Source: Klebsiella indica (GTDB lineage Bacteria > Pseudomonadota > Gammaproteobacteria > Enterobacterales > Enterobacteriaceae). Taken from it: a DNA stretch of 64,000 nucleotides. The stretch spans positions 62,001-126,000 of the forward strand of contig NZ_VCHQ01000011.1 of the NCBI RefSeq assembly GCF_005860775.1. The letters run 5' to 3'. The notes below the pieces were generated by a model. The model made no database searches. It was not told the origin of the DNA and was given only the letters and a program-made list of their open reading frames with translations. Both the position numbers and the translations under genes were made by a program. The first letter of the stretch is position 1; every line of letters starts with the position of its first letter. Shown one piece after another: positions 51,618-62,856 of this stretch.

Positions 51618-52654
51618 ACCAAACAACCGGGCTGGCGCCGGACGGCCTGCCGTGGAATATCCTCACCCTGCGTAATGACGCGGGGATGACGGTCACCGTA
51701 ATGGATTGGGGCGCGACGCTGCTTTCGGCGCAGGTCGCCCTGGCTGACGGCAGCGTACGCGAAGCGCTGCTCGGCTGCGCGACGCCGAGCGACTATACGC
51801 ATCAGGCCGCTTTTCTCGGCGCGTCCGTTGGCCGTTACGCCAACCGTATCGCCAACAGCCGCTTCCTCCTTGATGGTCGAACCGTCAATCTGACGCCTTC
51901 CAACGAGGCTGGACATCAGTTACACGGCGGGCCTGACGGTTTCGATAAGCGCCGCTGGCAAATTGTCAGCGCCGATGATCATCACGCGCTATTCTCACTC
52001 TCATCCGCCGATGGCGATCAGGGATACCCCGGCAATTTAACGGCAACCGCGCACTACCGCCTGACTGACGATAATCGGATCTCTATTGAGTATCGCGCCA
52101 CCGTTGACCAGCCCTGCCCGGTGAACCTGACTAACCACGTCTATTTCAACCTGGATGGCATACAGAGCGACGTGCGTAACCATAAGCTGCAAATTTTTGC
52201 CGAGGCTTACCTCCCCGTAGAAAGCGACGGTATTCCGGGGGGAAACCTGCAAAGCGTTGCTCTGACCGGCTTTGATTTTCGTACGCCGAAGATGCTGGCG
52301 GACGATTTCCTGCGTGATGAAGACCAGCAGAAAGTGAAAGGTTACGACCACGCCTTTCTGCTCCAGGCGCAGGGAGATGCCCAGGTTCCGGCAGCTCACG
52401 TCTGGTCCCAGGATGAAAAGCTGCAGATGACGGTGTATACCTCCGCTCCGGCCCTGCAATTCTACTCCGGCAACTACCTGGGCGGCACGCCGTCGCGCAG
52501 CGCGCAACCCTACGCTGACTGGCAAGGCCTGGCGCTGGAGAGCGAGTTCCTGCCGGATTCGCCGAACCACCCGGAGTGGCCGCAGCCGGATTGCGTTCTG
52601 CTTCCCGGCGAAGAGTACGTCAGCCTGACGGAATATCAGTTTATCGCCAGATAA
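51611..52654 (+). CDS. galM: Aldose 1-epimerase (mutarotase)
   Basis: 347 residues (E. coli 346). Catalytic His in [12 protein letters not shown], the [10 protein letters not shown] stretch and late Glu in [16 protein letters not shown] at 51611 overlaps the galK stop and matches E. coli; an upstream in-frame ATG at 51584 is shadow of galK. A strong terminator closes the operon. Confidence 0.97.
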   Translation: MLNQTTGLAPDGLPWNILTLRNDAGMTVTVMDWGATLLSAQVALADGSVREALLGCATPSDYTHQAAFLGASVGRYANRIANSRFLLDGRTVNLTPSNEAGHQLHGGPDGFDKRRWQIVSADDHHALFSLSSADGDQGYPGNLTATAHYRLTDDNRISIEYRATVDQPCPVNLTNHVYFNLDGIQSDVRNHKLQIFAEAYLPVESDGIPGGNLQSVALTGFDFRTPKMLADDFLRDEDQQKVKGYDHAFLLQAQGDAQVPAAHVWSQDEKLQMTVYTSAPALQFYSGNYLGGTPSRSAQPYADWQGLALESEFLPDSPNHPEWPQPDCVLLPGEEYVSLTEYQFIAR

Positions 52655-52661
52655 TGCCTCA

Positions 52662-52690
52662 CCCTCCACGCCAGGTGGAGGGCTTTTTTC
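52662..52690 (+). terminator. Rho-independent terminator of galETKM
   Basis: CCCTCCAC-GCCAG-GTGGAGGG stem (8 bp) followed by C and six T, 8 bp past the galM stop. Confidence 0.92.
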
Positions 52691-52821
52691 CCCTTTCGCT
52701 GAAAAATTCGTCACTTACAGACAAAAACACAACCTCTGTTTTACAAGTATCTTACACTGGGCCACTATTTTCGCTATGGTTAGGGATAAGCATTGCCGTG
52801 AGGTAAATCGTGGCAATATAA

Positions 52822-52836
52822 TGAGAATAGTTATCA
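52822..52836. promoter_or_regulatory. Fur-like site upstream of gpmA
   Basis: TGAGAAT-A-GTTATCA matches the 7-1-7 Fur core (TGATAAT-N-ATTATCA) at all but two positions. E. coli gpmA is reported as Fur-repressed. It lies 151 bp from the ATG, with an ERIC element between. Confidence 0.6.
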
Positions 52837-52858
52837 ATCAATAAATATATACACTACC

Positions 52859-52972
52859 AATTTCGAGTCGCCTCAAAGCGGCAAATGAGCGAATCCCAGG
52901 AACATAGTGAACGATGCGACCGGGGTGAGTGAAAGTAGCCAGCGATGAGGTGACGTGAAAGATGACGTGTAT
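52859..52972. repeat. ERIC element in the gpmA leader
   Basis: About 114 bp beginning TTTCGAGTCGCC, with the ERIC core GAGCGAATCCCAGGAACATA, the opposite arm GCGACCGGGGTGAGTGA, AGTAGCC, and ending GATGACGTGTAT. These match the two arms used for ERIC primers. The element ends 14 bp before the gpmA ATG and would be transcribed as part of its leader. Confidence 0.82.
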
Positions 52973-52986
52973 TGAGGAGTAAGTGT

Positions 52987-53739
52987 ATGGCTGTAACTAA
53001 GCTGGTACTCGTTCGTCACGGCGAAAGCCAATGGAACAACGAAAACCGTTTCACCGGTTGGTATGACGTTGACCTGTCTGAGAAAGGCGTGGGTGAAGCA
53101 AAAGCAGCCGGCAAGCTGCTGAAAGAAGAAGGCTTCAGCTTCGACTTTGCTTATACCTCTGTGCTGAAACGTGCCATCCACACTCTGTGGAACGTGCTGG
53201 ACGAACTGGATCAGGCCTGGCTGCCGGTTGAGAAATCCTGGAAACTGAATGAGCGCCATTACGGTGCGCTGCAGGGTCTGAACAAAGCGGAAACCGCTGA
53301 GAAATATGGTGATGAGCAGGTTAAACAGTGGCGTCGTGGCTTCGCGGTGACTCCGCCGGAGCTGACAAAAGACGACGAGCGTTATCCGGGCCACGATCCG
53401 CGCTACGCGAAACTGACGGATAAAGAGCTGCCGGTAACCGAAAGCCTGGCGCTGACCATTGAGCGCGTTGTACCGTACTGGAACGACACCATTCTGCCAC
53501 GTCTGAAAAGCGGTGAGCGCGTGATTATCGCCGCTCACGGTAACTCCCTGCGCGCGCTGGTGAAATACCTCGACAATATGGGTGAAGACGAGATCCTCGA
53601 ACTGAACATCCCGACCGGCGTACCGCTGGTGTATGAGTTCGATGAAAACTTCAAGCCGGTTAAACACTACTATCTGGGTAACGCCGACGAGATCGCCGCG
53701 AAAGCGGCTGCCGTTGCGAACCAGGGTAAAGCGAAGTAA
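52987..53739 (+). CDS. gpmA: 2,3-bisphosphoglycerate-dependent phosphoglycerate mutase
   Basis: Glycolytic mutase of 250 residues as in E. coli. Catalytic RHGESQWN (His11) and the second His in [23 protein letters not shown] precedes the ATG by seven bases. Very close to E. coli throughout. Closed by a terminator shared with convergent aroG. Confidence 0.98.
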   Translation: MAVTKLVLVRHGESQWNNENRFTGWYDVDLSEKGVGEAKAAGKLLKEEGFSFDFAYTSVLKRAIHTLWNVLDELDQAWLPVEKSWKLNERHYGALQGLNKAETAEKYGDEQVKQWRRGFAVTPPELTKDDERYPGHDPRYAKLTDKELPVTESLALTIERVVPYWNDTILPRLKSGERVIIAAHGNSLRALVKYLDNMGEDEILELNIPTGVPLVYEFDENFKPVKHYYLGNADEIAAKAAAVANQGKAK

Positions 53740-53751
53740 TTAAATATAAAA

Positions 53752-53785
53752 AACCGGCTAACAAAGCCGGTTTTTTTATTTTTTA
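53752..53785. terminator. Bidirectional terminator between gpmA and aroG
   Basis: AACCGGCT-AACAA-AGCCGGTT with a T-run on the plus strand (TTTTTTTATTTTTT) and an A-run on the other side, serving both convergent genes. Confidence 0.92.
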
Positions 53786-53803
53786 GCATGGAAAACGCTT
53801 CAG

Positions 53804-54856
53804 CTAGCCGCGACGCGCTTTTACCGCATCCGCCAGTTGATGCAAAATCATATCGGTATCTTCCCAGCCGATGCAGGCATCGGTAATGCTCTTGCCGTAG
53901 GTCAGCGGCACACCGCTTTCAAGACTCTGATTGCCTTCCACCAGATGGCTTTCAATCATCACGCCCATGATTGATTGCTCACCGCCAGCAATCTGCTGAC
54001 AAACATCTGCGCCCACATCCATCTGCTTTTTAAACTGCTTGCTGGAATTGGCATGGCTAAAATCGATCATAATCTTCGCGGGCAGACCCGCTTTCGCCAG
54101 GCCAACCTTCACGTCGGCAACGTGCTTCGCACTGTAGTTCGGCTCTTTACCGCCGCGCAGGATGATATGACAATCACTGTTGCCGCTGGTGTTGACGATC
54201 GCTGAATGACCCCATTTGGTTACCGACAGGAAACAGTGCGGTGCCCCCGCGGCGTTGATAGCATCAATCGCGACTTTTATGGTCCCATCGGTGCCGTTTT
54301 TGAAACCCACCGGGCAAGAGAGTCCGGAAGAGAGCTCGCGATGCACCTGAGATTCGGTGGTTCGCGCGCCAATCGCTCCCCAGCTCATCAGATCGGCAAG
54401 ATACTGCGGCGTGATCATATCGAGGAATTCTCCGGCCGCCGGCAGCCCGCTGTCATTAATATCCAGCAACAGCTTGCGCGCGATACGCAGACCATCATTG
54501 ATGCGGAAGCTGTTATCCATATGCGGATCGTTGATCAGCCCTTTCCATCCCACGGTGGTGCGCGGCTTCTCAAAATAGACGCGCATCACAATTTCCAGCT
54601 CACCTTTTAGCGATTTGCGCAACTTGAGCAGCCGATCGGCATACTCTTTCGCCGCAACAGGATCATGAATGGAACACGGGCCGATGACCACCAGCAAGCG
54701 ATCGTCATTGCCTTTGAGGATCTGATGGATCGCTTTACGTGCATGCGCAACGGTATTAGCGGCATTCTCGGTAGCGGGGAATTTTTCAAGGAGGGCAACG
54801 GGAGGCAGTAATTCGTTGATCTCTTTAATGCGTAAGTCGTCGTTCTGATAATTCAT
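53804..54856 (-). CDS. aroG: DAHP synthase, phenylalanine-sensitive
   Basis: First enzyme of the shikimate pathway; 350 residues as in E. coli AroG. GPCSIHDP, RVYFEKPRTTVGWKGL and the IMIDFSHANSSK metal-site segment are visible. A perfect TyrR box lies upstream. In K-12, ybgS lies between aroG and zitB (from memory); the 307-bp gap here has no such gene. Confidence 0.97.
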   Translation of the reverse strand: MNYQNDDLRIKEINELLPPVALLEKFPATENAANTVAHARKAIHQILKGNDDRLLVVIGPCSIHDPVAAKEYADRLLKLRKSLKGELEIVMRVYFEKPRTTVGWKGLINDPHMDNSFRINDGLRIARKLLLDINDSGLPAAGEFLDMITPQYLADLMSWGAIGARTTESQVHRELSSGLSCPVGFKNGTDGTIKVAIDAINAAGAPHCFLSVTKWGHSAIVNTSGNSDCHIILRGGKEPNYSAKHVADVKVGLAKAGLPAKIMIDFSHANSSKQFKKQMDVGADVCQQIAGGEQSIMGVMIESHLVEGNQSLESGVPLTYGKSITDACIGWEDTDMILHQLADAVKARRG

Positions 54857-54926
54857 TTTAGTTCCAGCGTTGCCATACTTATCCAGTTAAATGCAATCTC
54901 CACAATCTATCTCTTCAGCTAAAAAG

Positions 54927-54944
54927 TGTAAATATGATTTTACA
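54927..54944. promoter_or_regulatory. TyrR box of aroG
   Basis: TGTAAA-TATGAT-TTTACA, an exact match to the TyrR consensus TGTAAA-N6-TTTACA. It lies 71 bp upstream of the aroG ATG, where TyrR with phenylalanine or tryptophan represses. Confidence 0.9.
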
Positions 54945-55163
54945 TTACGCGCAGTCCGGAGAGGGGGAGTAATGTTCTCGTTGTGTCCACAACTGGGCAT
55001 CAACCCTGATAACGCAGAGGATAGAGCCCCTTCACGCAGGGCTATTGGGCCGCCAGCAGCGGTACTCACATACTATGCGGGGCACTCCTTTTTCATTTTG
55101 TTCACCTGAAAGCCCAATCATGTCATAAAGTAATAATCAGAATAATAATGTTAGAGAGAAATC

Positions 55164-56102
55164 ATGGGGCACTCACATTCACATACTCCTGTGCGGCAAA
55201 CGGACGATCATAATGCCCGGCGACTACTGCTGGCGTTTTGCGTCACTGCCGGATTTATGCTGGTTGAAATCGCAGGCGGGTTGCTTTCAGGTTCTCTGGC
55301 GCTGCTGGCCGATGCGGGCCATATGCTCACTGATACAGCAGCGCTCCTGTTCGCCTTGCTGGCGGTTCGCTTCTCCCGCCGCCCACCAAATACCCGTCAT
55401 ACCTTTGGCTGGTTACGTCTGACCACCCTGGCCGCGTTCCTTAATGCCATTGCGCTGGTCATCATTACGATTCTGATCGTCTGGGAAGCCATTCAACGCT
55501 TTAATCATCCTCAACCGGTTGCCGGTAAAACCATGATCATCATCGCCATAGCGGGATTACTGGCGAATATTCTGGCATTCTGGATCCTGCGTCATGGCAA
55601 TGAAGGTCATAATCTCAATGTACGGGCTGCGGCTCTGCATGTACTGGGGGATCTACTTGGTTCGGTCGGGGCGATAATAGCCGCCATCATTATCCTCGCC
55701 ACGGGCTGGACGCCTATCGATCCCATTCTGTCAGTGTTGGTTTCGTGCCTGGTTCTGCGTAGCGCCTGGCGTTTGTTGCAGGAGAGTATCAACGAACTCC
55801 TGGAAGGCGCCCCGCGCTCCCTTGATGTTGACGCATTAAAGCGCGATTTGCGCCGTTCAGTGCCGGAAGTGCGCGATGTACACCATGTTCATGCCTGGCT
55901 GGTAGGAGAGAAAACGGTGATGACGCTGCATGTGCAGGTGGTGCCGCCGCACGATCACGACGGCCTGCTGGAACGTATCCACCTTTTCTTGCAGCACAAG
56001 TATCAGATTGCGGACATTACGGTGCAGATGGAGTATCAGCCCTGTCGTGTCCCGGAATGCCATCTGAATATGTCGCCCTCCGGACATGGACACAATCATT
56101 AA
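55164..56102 (+). CDS. zitB: ZitB, zinc cation-diffusion-facilitator exporter
   Basis: Zn2+/H+ antiporter of 312 residues (E. coli 313), six spans, with the HxxxD-type metal sites ([11 protein letters not shown] in TM2, [12 protein letters not shown] in TM5), a His-rich N-terminus (MGHSHSH) and C-terminus (SGHGHNH), and a cytoplasmic domain from about residue 210. The 3' end overlaps convergent pnuC by 4 bp. Confidence 0.96.
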   Translation: MGHSHSHTPVRQTDDHNARRLLLAFCVTAGFMLVEIAGGLLSGSLALLADAGHMLTDTAALLFALLAVRFSRRPPNTRHTFGWLRLTTLAAFLNAIALVIITILIVWEAIQRFNHPQPVAGKTMIIIAIAGLLANILAFWILRHGNEGHNLNVRAAALHVLGDLLGSVGAIIAAIIILATGWTPIDPILSVLVSCLVLRSAWRLLQESINELLEGAPRSLDVDALKRDLRRSVPEVRDVHHVHAWLVGEKTVMTLHVQVVPPHDHDGLLERIHLFLQHKYQIADITVQMEYQPCRVPECHLNMSPSGHGHNH

Positions 56103-56818
56103 CGGGCAAAAGCGTGAGACCCGCGCTCACGCGCGCTGTTAATCCACATCCGGCTACCGTTAAGGGCGATAAACGTCAGAAGCAGGTATTCCAGCGACAT
56201 CGCGTAGACCCCCTGACGCGCAAAAATAACCATGCTAATTATGTTAATAATCACCCATAGCAGCCAGTTTTCGACATATTTGCGCGTCATCAGAATCATC
56301 GCCACAATAGACAGCACCATCATGCAGGCGTCCCAGAACGGGAATGCATCCGGCTGCAGTGTCGGCATTGCTACCTGCAACCCCAGGGTTTGCATCAGCA
56401 CAACGGCAATGCGCGTCAGGAAGGCAAAAACCGGGTTAATAAACGCCGTCATCAGACCAATCGCCACCACGCAGGCCGCCAGCCAGCCCAGCGCCTTTGT
56501 CAGCGGCAGCCAGCGGATTTGCAGTTCAGCCTGATTATCGCGGGTCTGTCGCGACCAGGCGTACCAGCCATAGACGTTGGCCGCGAAGAAAAAAACCTGT
56601 AACAGAAGGCTGGCATAAAGCTGGATCTGGAAGAAGATAATGGCAAACAGAGTGACGTTGATCAGCCCAAAGGCATAGTTACCGATCTTCTCCAGACTCG
56701 CCAGCCAGATGCACAACAGGCCAGCGAGGGTGCCAATGGCTTCAATCCACGACAGGTCATATCCACCGGCACCAATGGGTATGTGCACTAATATGTTCTG
56801 CGTACTAAAAAAATCCAT
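56099..56818 (-). CDS. pnuC: PnuC, nicotinamide riboside transporter
   Basis: Inner-membrane facilitator of 239 residues as in E. coli, about seven spans, with the WxxW-type substrate region ([11 protein letters not shown]) and late [12 protein letters not shown]. Second gene of nadA-pnuC, 35 bp after nadA, under NadR control. Confidence 0.96.
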   Translation of the reverse strand: MDFFSTQNILVHIPIGAGGYDLSWIEAIGTLAGLLCIWLASLEKIGNYAFGLINVTLFAIIFFQIQLYASLLLQVFFFAANVYGWYAWSRQTRDNQAELQIRWLPLTKALGWLAACVVAIGLMTAFINPVFAFLTRIAVVLMQTLGLQVAMPTLQPDAFPFWDACMMVLSIVAMILMTRKYVENWLLWVIINIISMVIFARQGVYAMSLEYLLLTFIALNGSRMWINSARERGSHAFAR

Positions 56819-56853
56819 CTTATCCCCAGAGCGTACAGTGACGCGATAATGCG

Positions 56854-57897
56854 TTATCTCCGAAGTGTAGCCGCAAAATCGAGCATTCTGTTCAGCGGCA
56901 CCAGCGCAGCAGCGCGCAACTGCTCATCAACATGAATTTCATGTTCGCTGCCCCCCTGCTCCAGCCCTTCAGCAATCGTCCGCAGGCCATTCATGGCCAT
57001 CCAGGGGCAGTGCGCGCAGCTCCGACAGGTTGCCCCTTCGCCAGCCGTAGGCGCTTCCAGCAGCTCTTTTCCCGGTACCGCCTGCTGCATTTTGTAGAAA
57101 ATGCCGCGGTCGGTAGCAACAATTAGCTGATGCTGCGGCAGGGTTTTAGCCGCATTAATTAACTGGCTGGTTGACCCCACGGCATCGGCCATATCAACAA
57201 TCGCCTGCGGCGATTCCGGGTGCACGAGCACAGCCGCATGCGGATAAAGCGCCTTCATTCTTACCAGCGCTTGCGTTTTGAATTCATCATGAACAATACA
57301 GGCTCCCTGCCAGCACAACACATCGGCAGCAGTCTGTTTTTGTACATAGTTGCCCAGATGGCGGTCTGGCGCCCAGATGATTTTTTCGCCCATGCTATCA
57401 AGATGCTCAATCAGTTCCACCGCAATGCTGGAGGTCACTACCCAGTCAGCGCGAGCCTTCACCGCCGCCGACGTATTGGCATAAACCACCACGGTGCGGT
57501 CCGGATGCGCATCGCAGAAGGCGCCAAATTCGTCTATCGGGCAGCCCAGGTCAAGGGAACATTCCGCGTGTAGCGTGGGCATCAGAATCGTTTTTTCCGG
57601 GCTGAGGATTTTTGCCGTTTCGCCCATAAAACGCACCCCGGCAACCAGCAATGTTGAAGCGGCATGCCGTGCGCCAAAGCGCGCCATTTCCAGGGAATCG
57701 GCTATGCATCCCCCCGTTTCTTCAGCCAGGTGCTGGATTTCCGGGTCAGTGTAATAATGTGCCACCATAACAGCATCACGCGCTTTCAGGAGACGTTTGA
57801 TCTTCTCGCGGTAGAATTGCTTTTCATCCACGTTTAGCGGGGCGGGTTTTGGTGGAAACGGATAGACTGCCGCTTCCGGGTCAAACATTACGCTCAT
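56854..57897 (-). CDS. nadA: Quinolinate synthase A
   Basis: 4Fe-4S dehydratase of NAD synthesis, 347 residues as in E. coli. [12 protein letters not shown] near the N-terminus and three cluster cysteines in [19 protein letters not shown] and [12 protein letters not shown] at 57897 matches E. coli; an upstream in-frame start at 57966 reaches into the operator. First gene of nadA-pnuC. Confidence 0.97.
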   Translation of the reverse strand: MSVMFDPEAAVYPFPPKPAPLNVDEKQFYREKIKRLLKARDAVMVAHYYTDPEIQHLAEETGGCIADSLEMARFGARHAASTLLVAGVRFMGETAKILSPEKTILMPTLHAECSLDLGCPIDEFGAFCDAHPDRTVVVYANTSAAVKARADWVVTSSIAVELIEHLDSMGEKIIWAPDRHLGNYVQKQTAADVLCWQGACIVHDEFKTQALVRMKALYPHAAVLVHPESPQAIVDMADAVGSTSQLINAAKTLPQHQLIVATDRGIFYKMQQAVPGKELLEAPTAGEGATCRSCAHCPWMAMNGLRTIAEGLEQGGSEHEIHVDEQLRAAALVPLNRMLDFAATLRR

Positions 57898-57969
57898 CTT
57901 GCTGTCTCGTTTTTCTGGCTTAACGAAATAACCGATATAAAGCGTATCTACACCATAATCGGTCAAATT

Positions 57970-57987
57970 TGTTTTATATGCTAAACA
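57970..57987. promoter_or_regulatory. NadR operator of nadA-pnuC
   Basis: TGTTTT-ATATGC-TAAACA matches the NadR palindrome TGTTTA-N6-TAAACA with one mismatch, 73 bp upstream of the nadA ATG. Confidence 0.85.
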
Positions 57988-58054
57988 AGATAGCTGATTA
58001 TGCCAGGAATGTCGTGGAGAATTTAGCGGAAGAGGCCGAGGTCATGTCACTTTT

Positions 58055-58084
58055 GAATCCTATCTATCGCAGGTAGCAGAAAAA
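58055..58084. repeat. Left copy of imperfect direct repeat flanking the bgl-like island
   Basis: GAATCCTATCTATCGCAGGT at its start, ending AGCAGAAAAA. It matches about 24 of 29 positions with 63673-63702 next to the tRNA-Lys terminator. Probably a duplicated piece of the tRNA-operon trailer, consistent with an insertion at that trailer. Confidence 0.6.
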
Positions 58085-58230
58085 CATCTTTAACGTTAAT
58101 ACTATGCGATTAAACGGTACTTACCAGGGATATGGTCAGCCCGTTATGGCGAGATAGTGCATTTTTTTAGCTGCCCGGCTTACTCACTGCAAATGTGAAG
58201 ATAGTCGTTATATCTGGTCTGTAAAAGACA

Positions 58231-58251
58231 TGGGGCGTTCCGATCGCCCCA
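58231..58251 (-). terminator. Hairpin after the porin gene
   Basis: On the minus strand TGGGGCG-ATCGGAA-CGCCCCA followed by TGTCTTTTA. Seven-bp GC stem and a short imperfect T tract, 103 bp past the porin stop. Confidence 0.5.
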
Positions 58252-58353
58252 GACCGCGCTGAAACCTGCCGCTGGCGGACACTGAGTTTCTTTTCCCTGC
58301 CCTGTAACCTGACGACCGGTGGGTTCAACTGTTACCCGTGGTCGTACCCGACT

Positions 58354-60000
<1,647 letters not shown>

Positions 60001-60068
60001 TTATTTTTTGCAATAAGAAGAACGCCTGACGTTTTTAATTTACGTCTGGTGTCCTGTAAATAACTTCT

Positions 60069-60097
60069 GCTCACGCGGTTTCTGCGTGAGCGATTTT
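60069..60097. terminator. Hairpin between hydrolase and porin genes
   Basis: GCTCACGC-GGTTTCT-GCGTGAGC, an 8-bp stem followed on the plus strand by GATTTTTT. Both flanking genes are read on the minus strand, so this is oriented against them; it may block antisense reading or stabilise the intercistronic mRNA. A second imperfect hairpin lies at about 60020-60050. Confidence 0.5.
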
Positions 60098-60106
60098 TTG
60101 CAAACG

Positions 60107-61828
60107 TTATATTTTCTGTGGCGAAAAATGATGGCGAATAAAATAGCCAGGCGTGCAGCTCCAGGCATGACAGAAACTGTTTATTTGTTGTCCACCGTAG
60201 GGGGACGCCAGTGGGTTCTCCGGATCGAACGCTTCCCAAAATGTATCTGCTCCAGCTTTGATCATACCTCCCCAGTAACTTTCCACCAGTTGTCGGGCCG
60301 CCTGTGGTAACCCGTTCTGTACCAACGCGTCCACCATGTGGTGATAAAGATAGGGGGTCAAAGGCCGAACCGCGCCATCGTGTTTCATCACCTGTTGCAG
60401 CGCAACCGCGTTCTGCGATTCAGGCAGCACCTGAGCCAGAGTCAGCCACACATTCGATGCCCAGGATACCTGCCGCTGTTCACCGCTGACAAATAGCTGC
60501 TGCTTCTCGTCGTAAAAATGCGTTCTGGCCGCCGCACACATGCGCGTTATAGCAGTCTCTACTACCGCCAGGTCATCCTGCGGCGCAATCGCGCTCCCCA
60601 GTTCCAGCAAACGGCGACAACTGTAAATCAGCACGCCCTGCATCGCCGCCTGTCTCTCCAGACCTTTCAACGCCGCCGACTGATCCTTTCCGGCATCCCA
60701 GTCGATAAATACAAAACCTTCCTGCTCCGGCGCATGAAACAGCCCGTCCTCCCCCACATGACGCAACAAGAGTTCGATCTGTTTTTTCGCTACCGGCCAC
60801 AGTTCATCAACGGTCACCCGGTCCTCACTGGCGCGCAGATAACCAAGCAGCACGTCGCCAAACAGAGCCGAGTAGTCCAGCAGTACCACTTCACCGATAC
60901 GCGGCTGCGGCTTCTCATACACACAGGCGGTGACGTATCCGTCCGCACGCGACATACCCGCAAACAGATAAAGACAACGACGCACGAGCGCCATATTGCG
61001 AAAACTGACGTAGTTGGTTAGTGCCTGCAAGCGCAGATCCCCCAACCAAAGTCGACAATCACGGCGTGGACCATCCTCAAATACCGTCTGCATACATTCA
61101 TGGAGCGTGCGAATGCCGACTCTATCAATCGCGCCCAGTAGTTCGCTGTCATAGTGCGCTGGACGTCCCGTGTCCTGACCTGCCGACGATACCGCCCTCA
61201 CGGCGACATCATCCAGCGTAACGCTGAAGTTGTTTGACACCGCCACCACCTCGATACGCACATAGCGGAAAGCATGGCGACGCGCGACATTCACCCTCTG
61301 CGGCAGAAAATCTATATTCAGCACCTCGTCCGGTAACCAGGAAGCGCTGACCCAGCCGTTGTAGGGATAAAGTGGTACGGCTACGTCGGTCACCACTTCG
61401 CCAAATACCAGCCGTAACCGGGCTGGCGCATCGCACGACACCCCCTGCCAGCCGAGACGGAAACTCAGATAACCTGTGTAATGTTCACCGAAATCGACAA
61501 TAATCTGTTCACCGGTCCGGAAAGCCTTTCCCGCTAGTTTGTCCGGCGTGTAGAGCGGCGTCATGCGGTAGCCCAGTGGTTGCGCGGCATCTTTCTGCGC
61601 CTTCACCGCACCGACGATAGAGTGCACCTCTTCACGCAGTCGGGGTTTGAGCGTTTCCGCGAGTGCAACCCAACGCTGTGGTGACGATTCTGACGGCACG
61701 CCCGGCGGCAACCCCGCACCTTTCTCCACCGCGGGTACTCTGCTCACGCCTTTCTCTGCCACAGCTGGCCAGATTTTGACGCTGGCAGCCGCAATGGCCG
61801 CCTTGACCAACAATTCTCGTCGATTCAT
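60107..61828 (-). CDS. Tat-exported GH78-like (alpha-L-rhamnosidase family) hydrolase
   Basis: 573 residues. The N-terminus MNRRELLVKAAIAAAS carries a twin-arginine motif with a hydrophobic stretch and AVA, so Tat export to the periplasm is likely. A beta-sandwich region follows (about 90-240), then an (alpha/alpha)6 barrel with GPRRDCRLWLGDL, the GH78-type acidic motif, then DTFWEAFDPENP and QQINSFCHAWSCTPGYFI. ATG at 61828 has AGAGGA upstream; a TTG at 61852 is less likely. It lies between the broken PTS permease gene and an intact porin gene. Exact glycosidic substrate is not readable. Confidence 0.8.
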   Translation of the reverse strand: MNRRELLVKAAIAAASVKIWPAVAEKGVSRVPAVEKGAGLPPGVPSESSPQRWVALAETLKPRLREEVHSIVGAVKAQKDAAQPLGYRMTPLYTPDKLAGKAFRTGEQIIVDFGEHYTGYLSFRLGWQGVSCDAPARLRLVFGEVVTDVAVPLYPYNGWVSASWLPDEVLNIDFLPQRVNVARRHAFRYVRIEVVAVSNNFSVTLDDVAVRAVSSAGQDTGRPAHYDSELLGAIDRVGIRTLHECMQTVFEDGPRRDCRLWLGDLRLQALTNYVSFRNMALVRRCLYLFAGMSRADGYVTACVYEKPQPRIGEVVLLDYSALFGDVLLGYLRASEDRVTVDELWPVAKKQIELLLRHVGEDGLFHAPEQEGFVFIDWDAGKDQSAALKGLERQAAMQGVLIYSCRRLLELGSAIAPQDDLAVVETAITRMCAAARTHFYDEKQQLFVSGEQRQVSWASNVWLTLAQVLPESQNAVALQQVMKHDGAVRPLTPYLYHHMVDALVQNGLPQAARQLVESYWGGMIKAGADTFWEAFDPENPLASPYGGQQINSFCHAWSCTPGYFIRHHFSPQKI

Positions 61829-61905
61829 AATTTTTTTATTCCTCTGATACAAGTTTATTCCAGCGCCTTGTTTTTCATTTTTTATTTCAAAAACAGCCCT
61901 GACTG

Positions 61906-62052
61906 AGAGCCTATCCCAGTAGGCGTTATTGGCGCAGACAGTTTGAACACGGCCAGCGCGGAAGAACCGGAGCGTACACGTAGTACGTGAGGATTCTGAG
62001 CACTGCCCAGGTTCAAAATAACAAGCAAAATAGCCCTAATGGGATAGGCTCT
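61906..62052. mobile_element. MITE-like element, 147 bp, with 18-bp terminal inverted repeats
   Basis: Left end AGAGCCTATCCCAGTAGG and right end its complement with one mismatch (CCTAATGGGATAGGCTCT). The interior is GC-rich and contains CGTACACGTAGTACGTGAGG with no coding capacity. No clean target duplication is seen. It sits exactly where the bglF-like reading ends, so it probably marks the junction of the truncation. Confidence 0.75.
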
Positions 62053-62643
62053 TAAGCACTTCCGCATAACAATGAATTCTTCTTATGGCAACGCTTCTGC
62101 GCACCGTTGCAGCATAGGGTAATAAAAGTATTACTACTCAAATCTTTGCCAGTGCAATGTCCCAATATAATCGGAAAAAAACACAATAACGTACCGCTGA
62201 CGGGAAATAGCGCTGCCTGGCTATCACTACTGTCTTTCATCCCGTTATAAAACCGGTGCAATACTAAAAAAAACGTTAACACGCCATATGCAGACAGTCT
62301 CCCGATTGGGGAGATGACGATACCAGACGCAGTATCAATAAAATCAGAAAGGATAATTCGTTTTCCTTTATACGGGGATTGCACTTCCGGATTATCACTG
62401 ATTTTATCAACATCGATCGGCACCTGGCATATCTCACCAACCTGATTTCCTGCCAGCACTTGCAATTGCCATCCCGCAAAAAAACATCATTAAATAACGA
62501 TTTTTATCAAACAATCCCCTATTAAAGTTACCGTAATTTTTCAATGTAAAGCGTAGCCATGCCGCACAATGCGCGACACTGCAGACATTATCACGGCCAC
62601 CTATGCCAGCAGGGTTCTCACTGGCTAATGTTTTATATTTCAT
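62053..62643 (-). pseudogene. bglF-like PTS beta-glucoside permease (EIIBC) remnant
   Basis: AAGGA and ATG at 62643 begin an EIIB domain (MKYKTLASENPAGIGG, then SVAHCAAWLRF with the phospho-acceptor Cys; the usual Thr-Arg after Cys-Ala is changed). The frame shifts near 62440-62465 and continues as EIIB end (VLAGNQVGEICQ), then the EIIC start (FIDTASGIVISPIGRLSAYG) and FFPIILGHCTGKDLSSNTFI. The reading ends at the MITE at about 62052; only about 195 of some 620 codons remain. Not a functional permease. Confidence 0.82.
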
Positions 62644-62711
62644 GGTCGGTCCTTAATATCAAACCACTCTTCGCGGAAATCCAGTCGTGAATACTCAGCA
62701 TAGTTTTAGGG

Positions 62712-62806
62712 ACAAAAAAACAAACCACTTTTCTACGGCGACAGCCATATACACAAGTGGTTTGGGTTTTGCCCGTATGCATAATGCTTAAATACGGTAA
62801 CAATCC
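62712..62806 (-). promoter_or_regulatory. Second antiterminator/terminator leader (RAT2 + t2) before bglF remnant
   Basis: On the minus strand: ribonucleic antiterminator-like element at 62765-62806, GGATTGTTACCGTAT pairing with ATACGGGCAAAACC around an expanded loop, overlapping a terminator at 62712-62764 (CAAACCACTT with AAGTGGTTTG, then seven T). This matches the bgl design in which BglG binds RAT and prevents termination before bglF. Confidence 0.8.
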
Positions 62807-62856
62807 GATTTTTATTACGCCAGAATACAGCGCTGCTATTTACTGACAGGTTCTGT

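Larger units (their letters stand above)
57988..58353. other. 366-bp gap between nadA and the porin gene
   Basis: No gene. It holds the left copy of an imperfect direct repeat (58055-58084) and a terminator-like hairpin (58231-58251). This is the junction where the decayed bgl-type island meets the backbone. Confidence 0.6.

Noticed and set aside
62053-62643. Two overlapping small frames as genuine small membrane proteins
   Set aside because: Together they read as consecutive parts of one EIIB-EIIC chain in two frames, so a frameshifted pseudogene explains them better.
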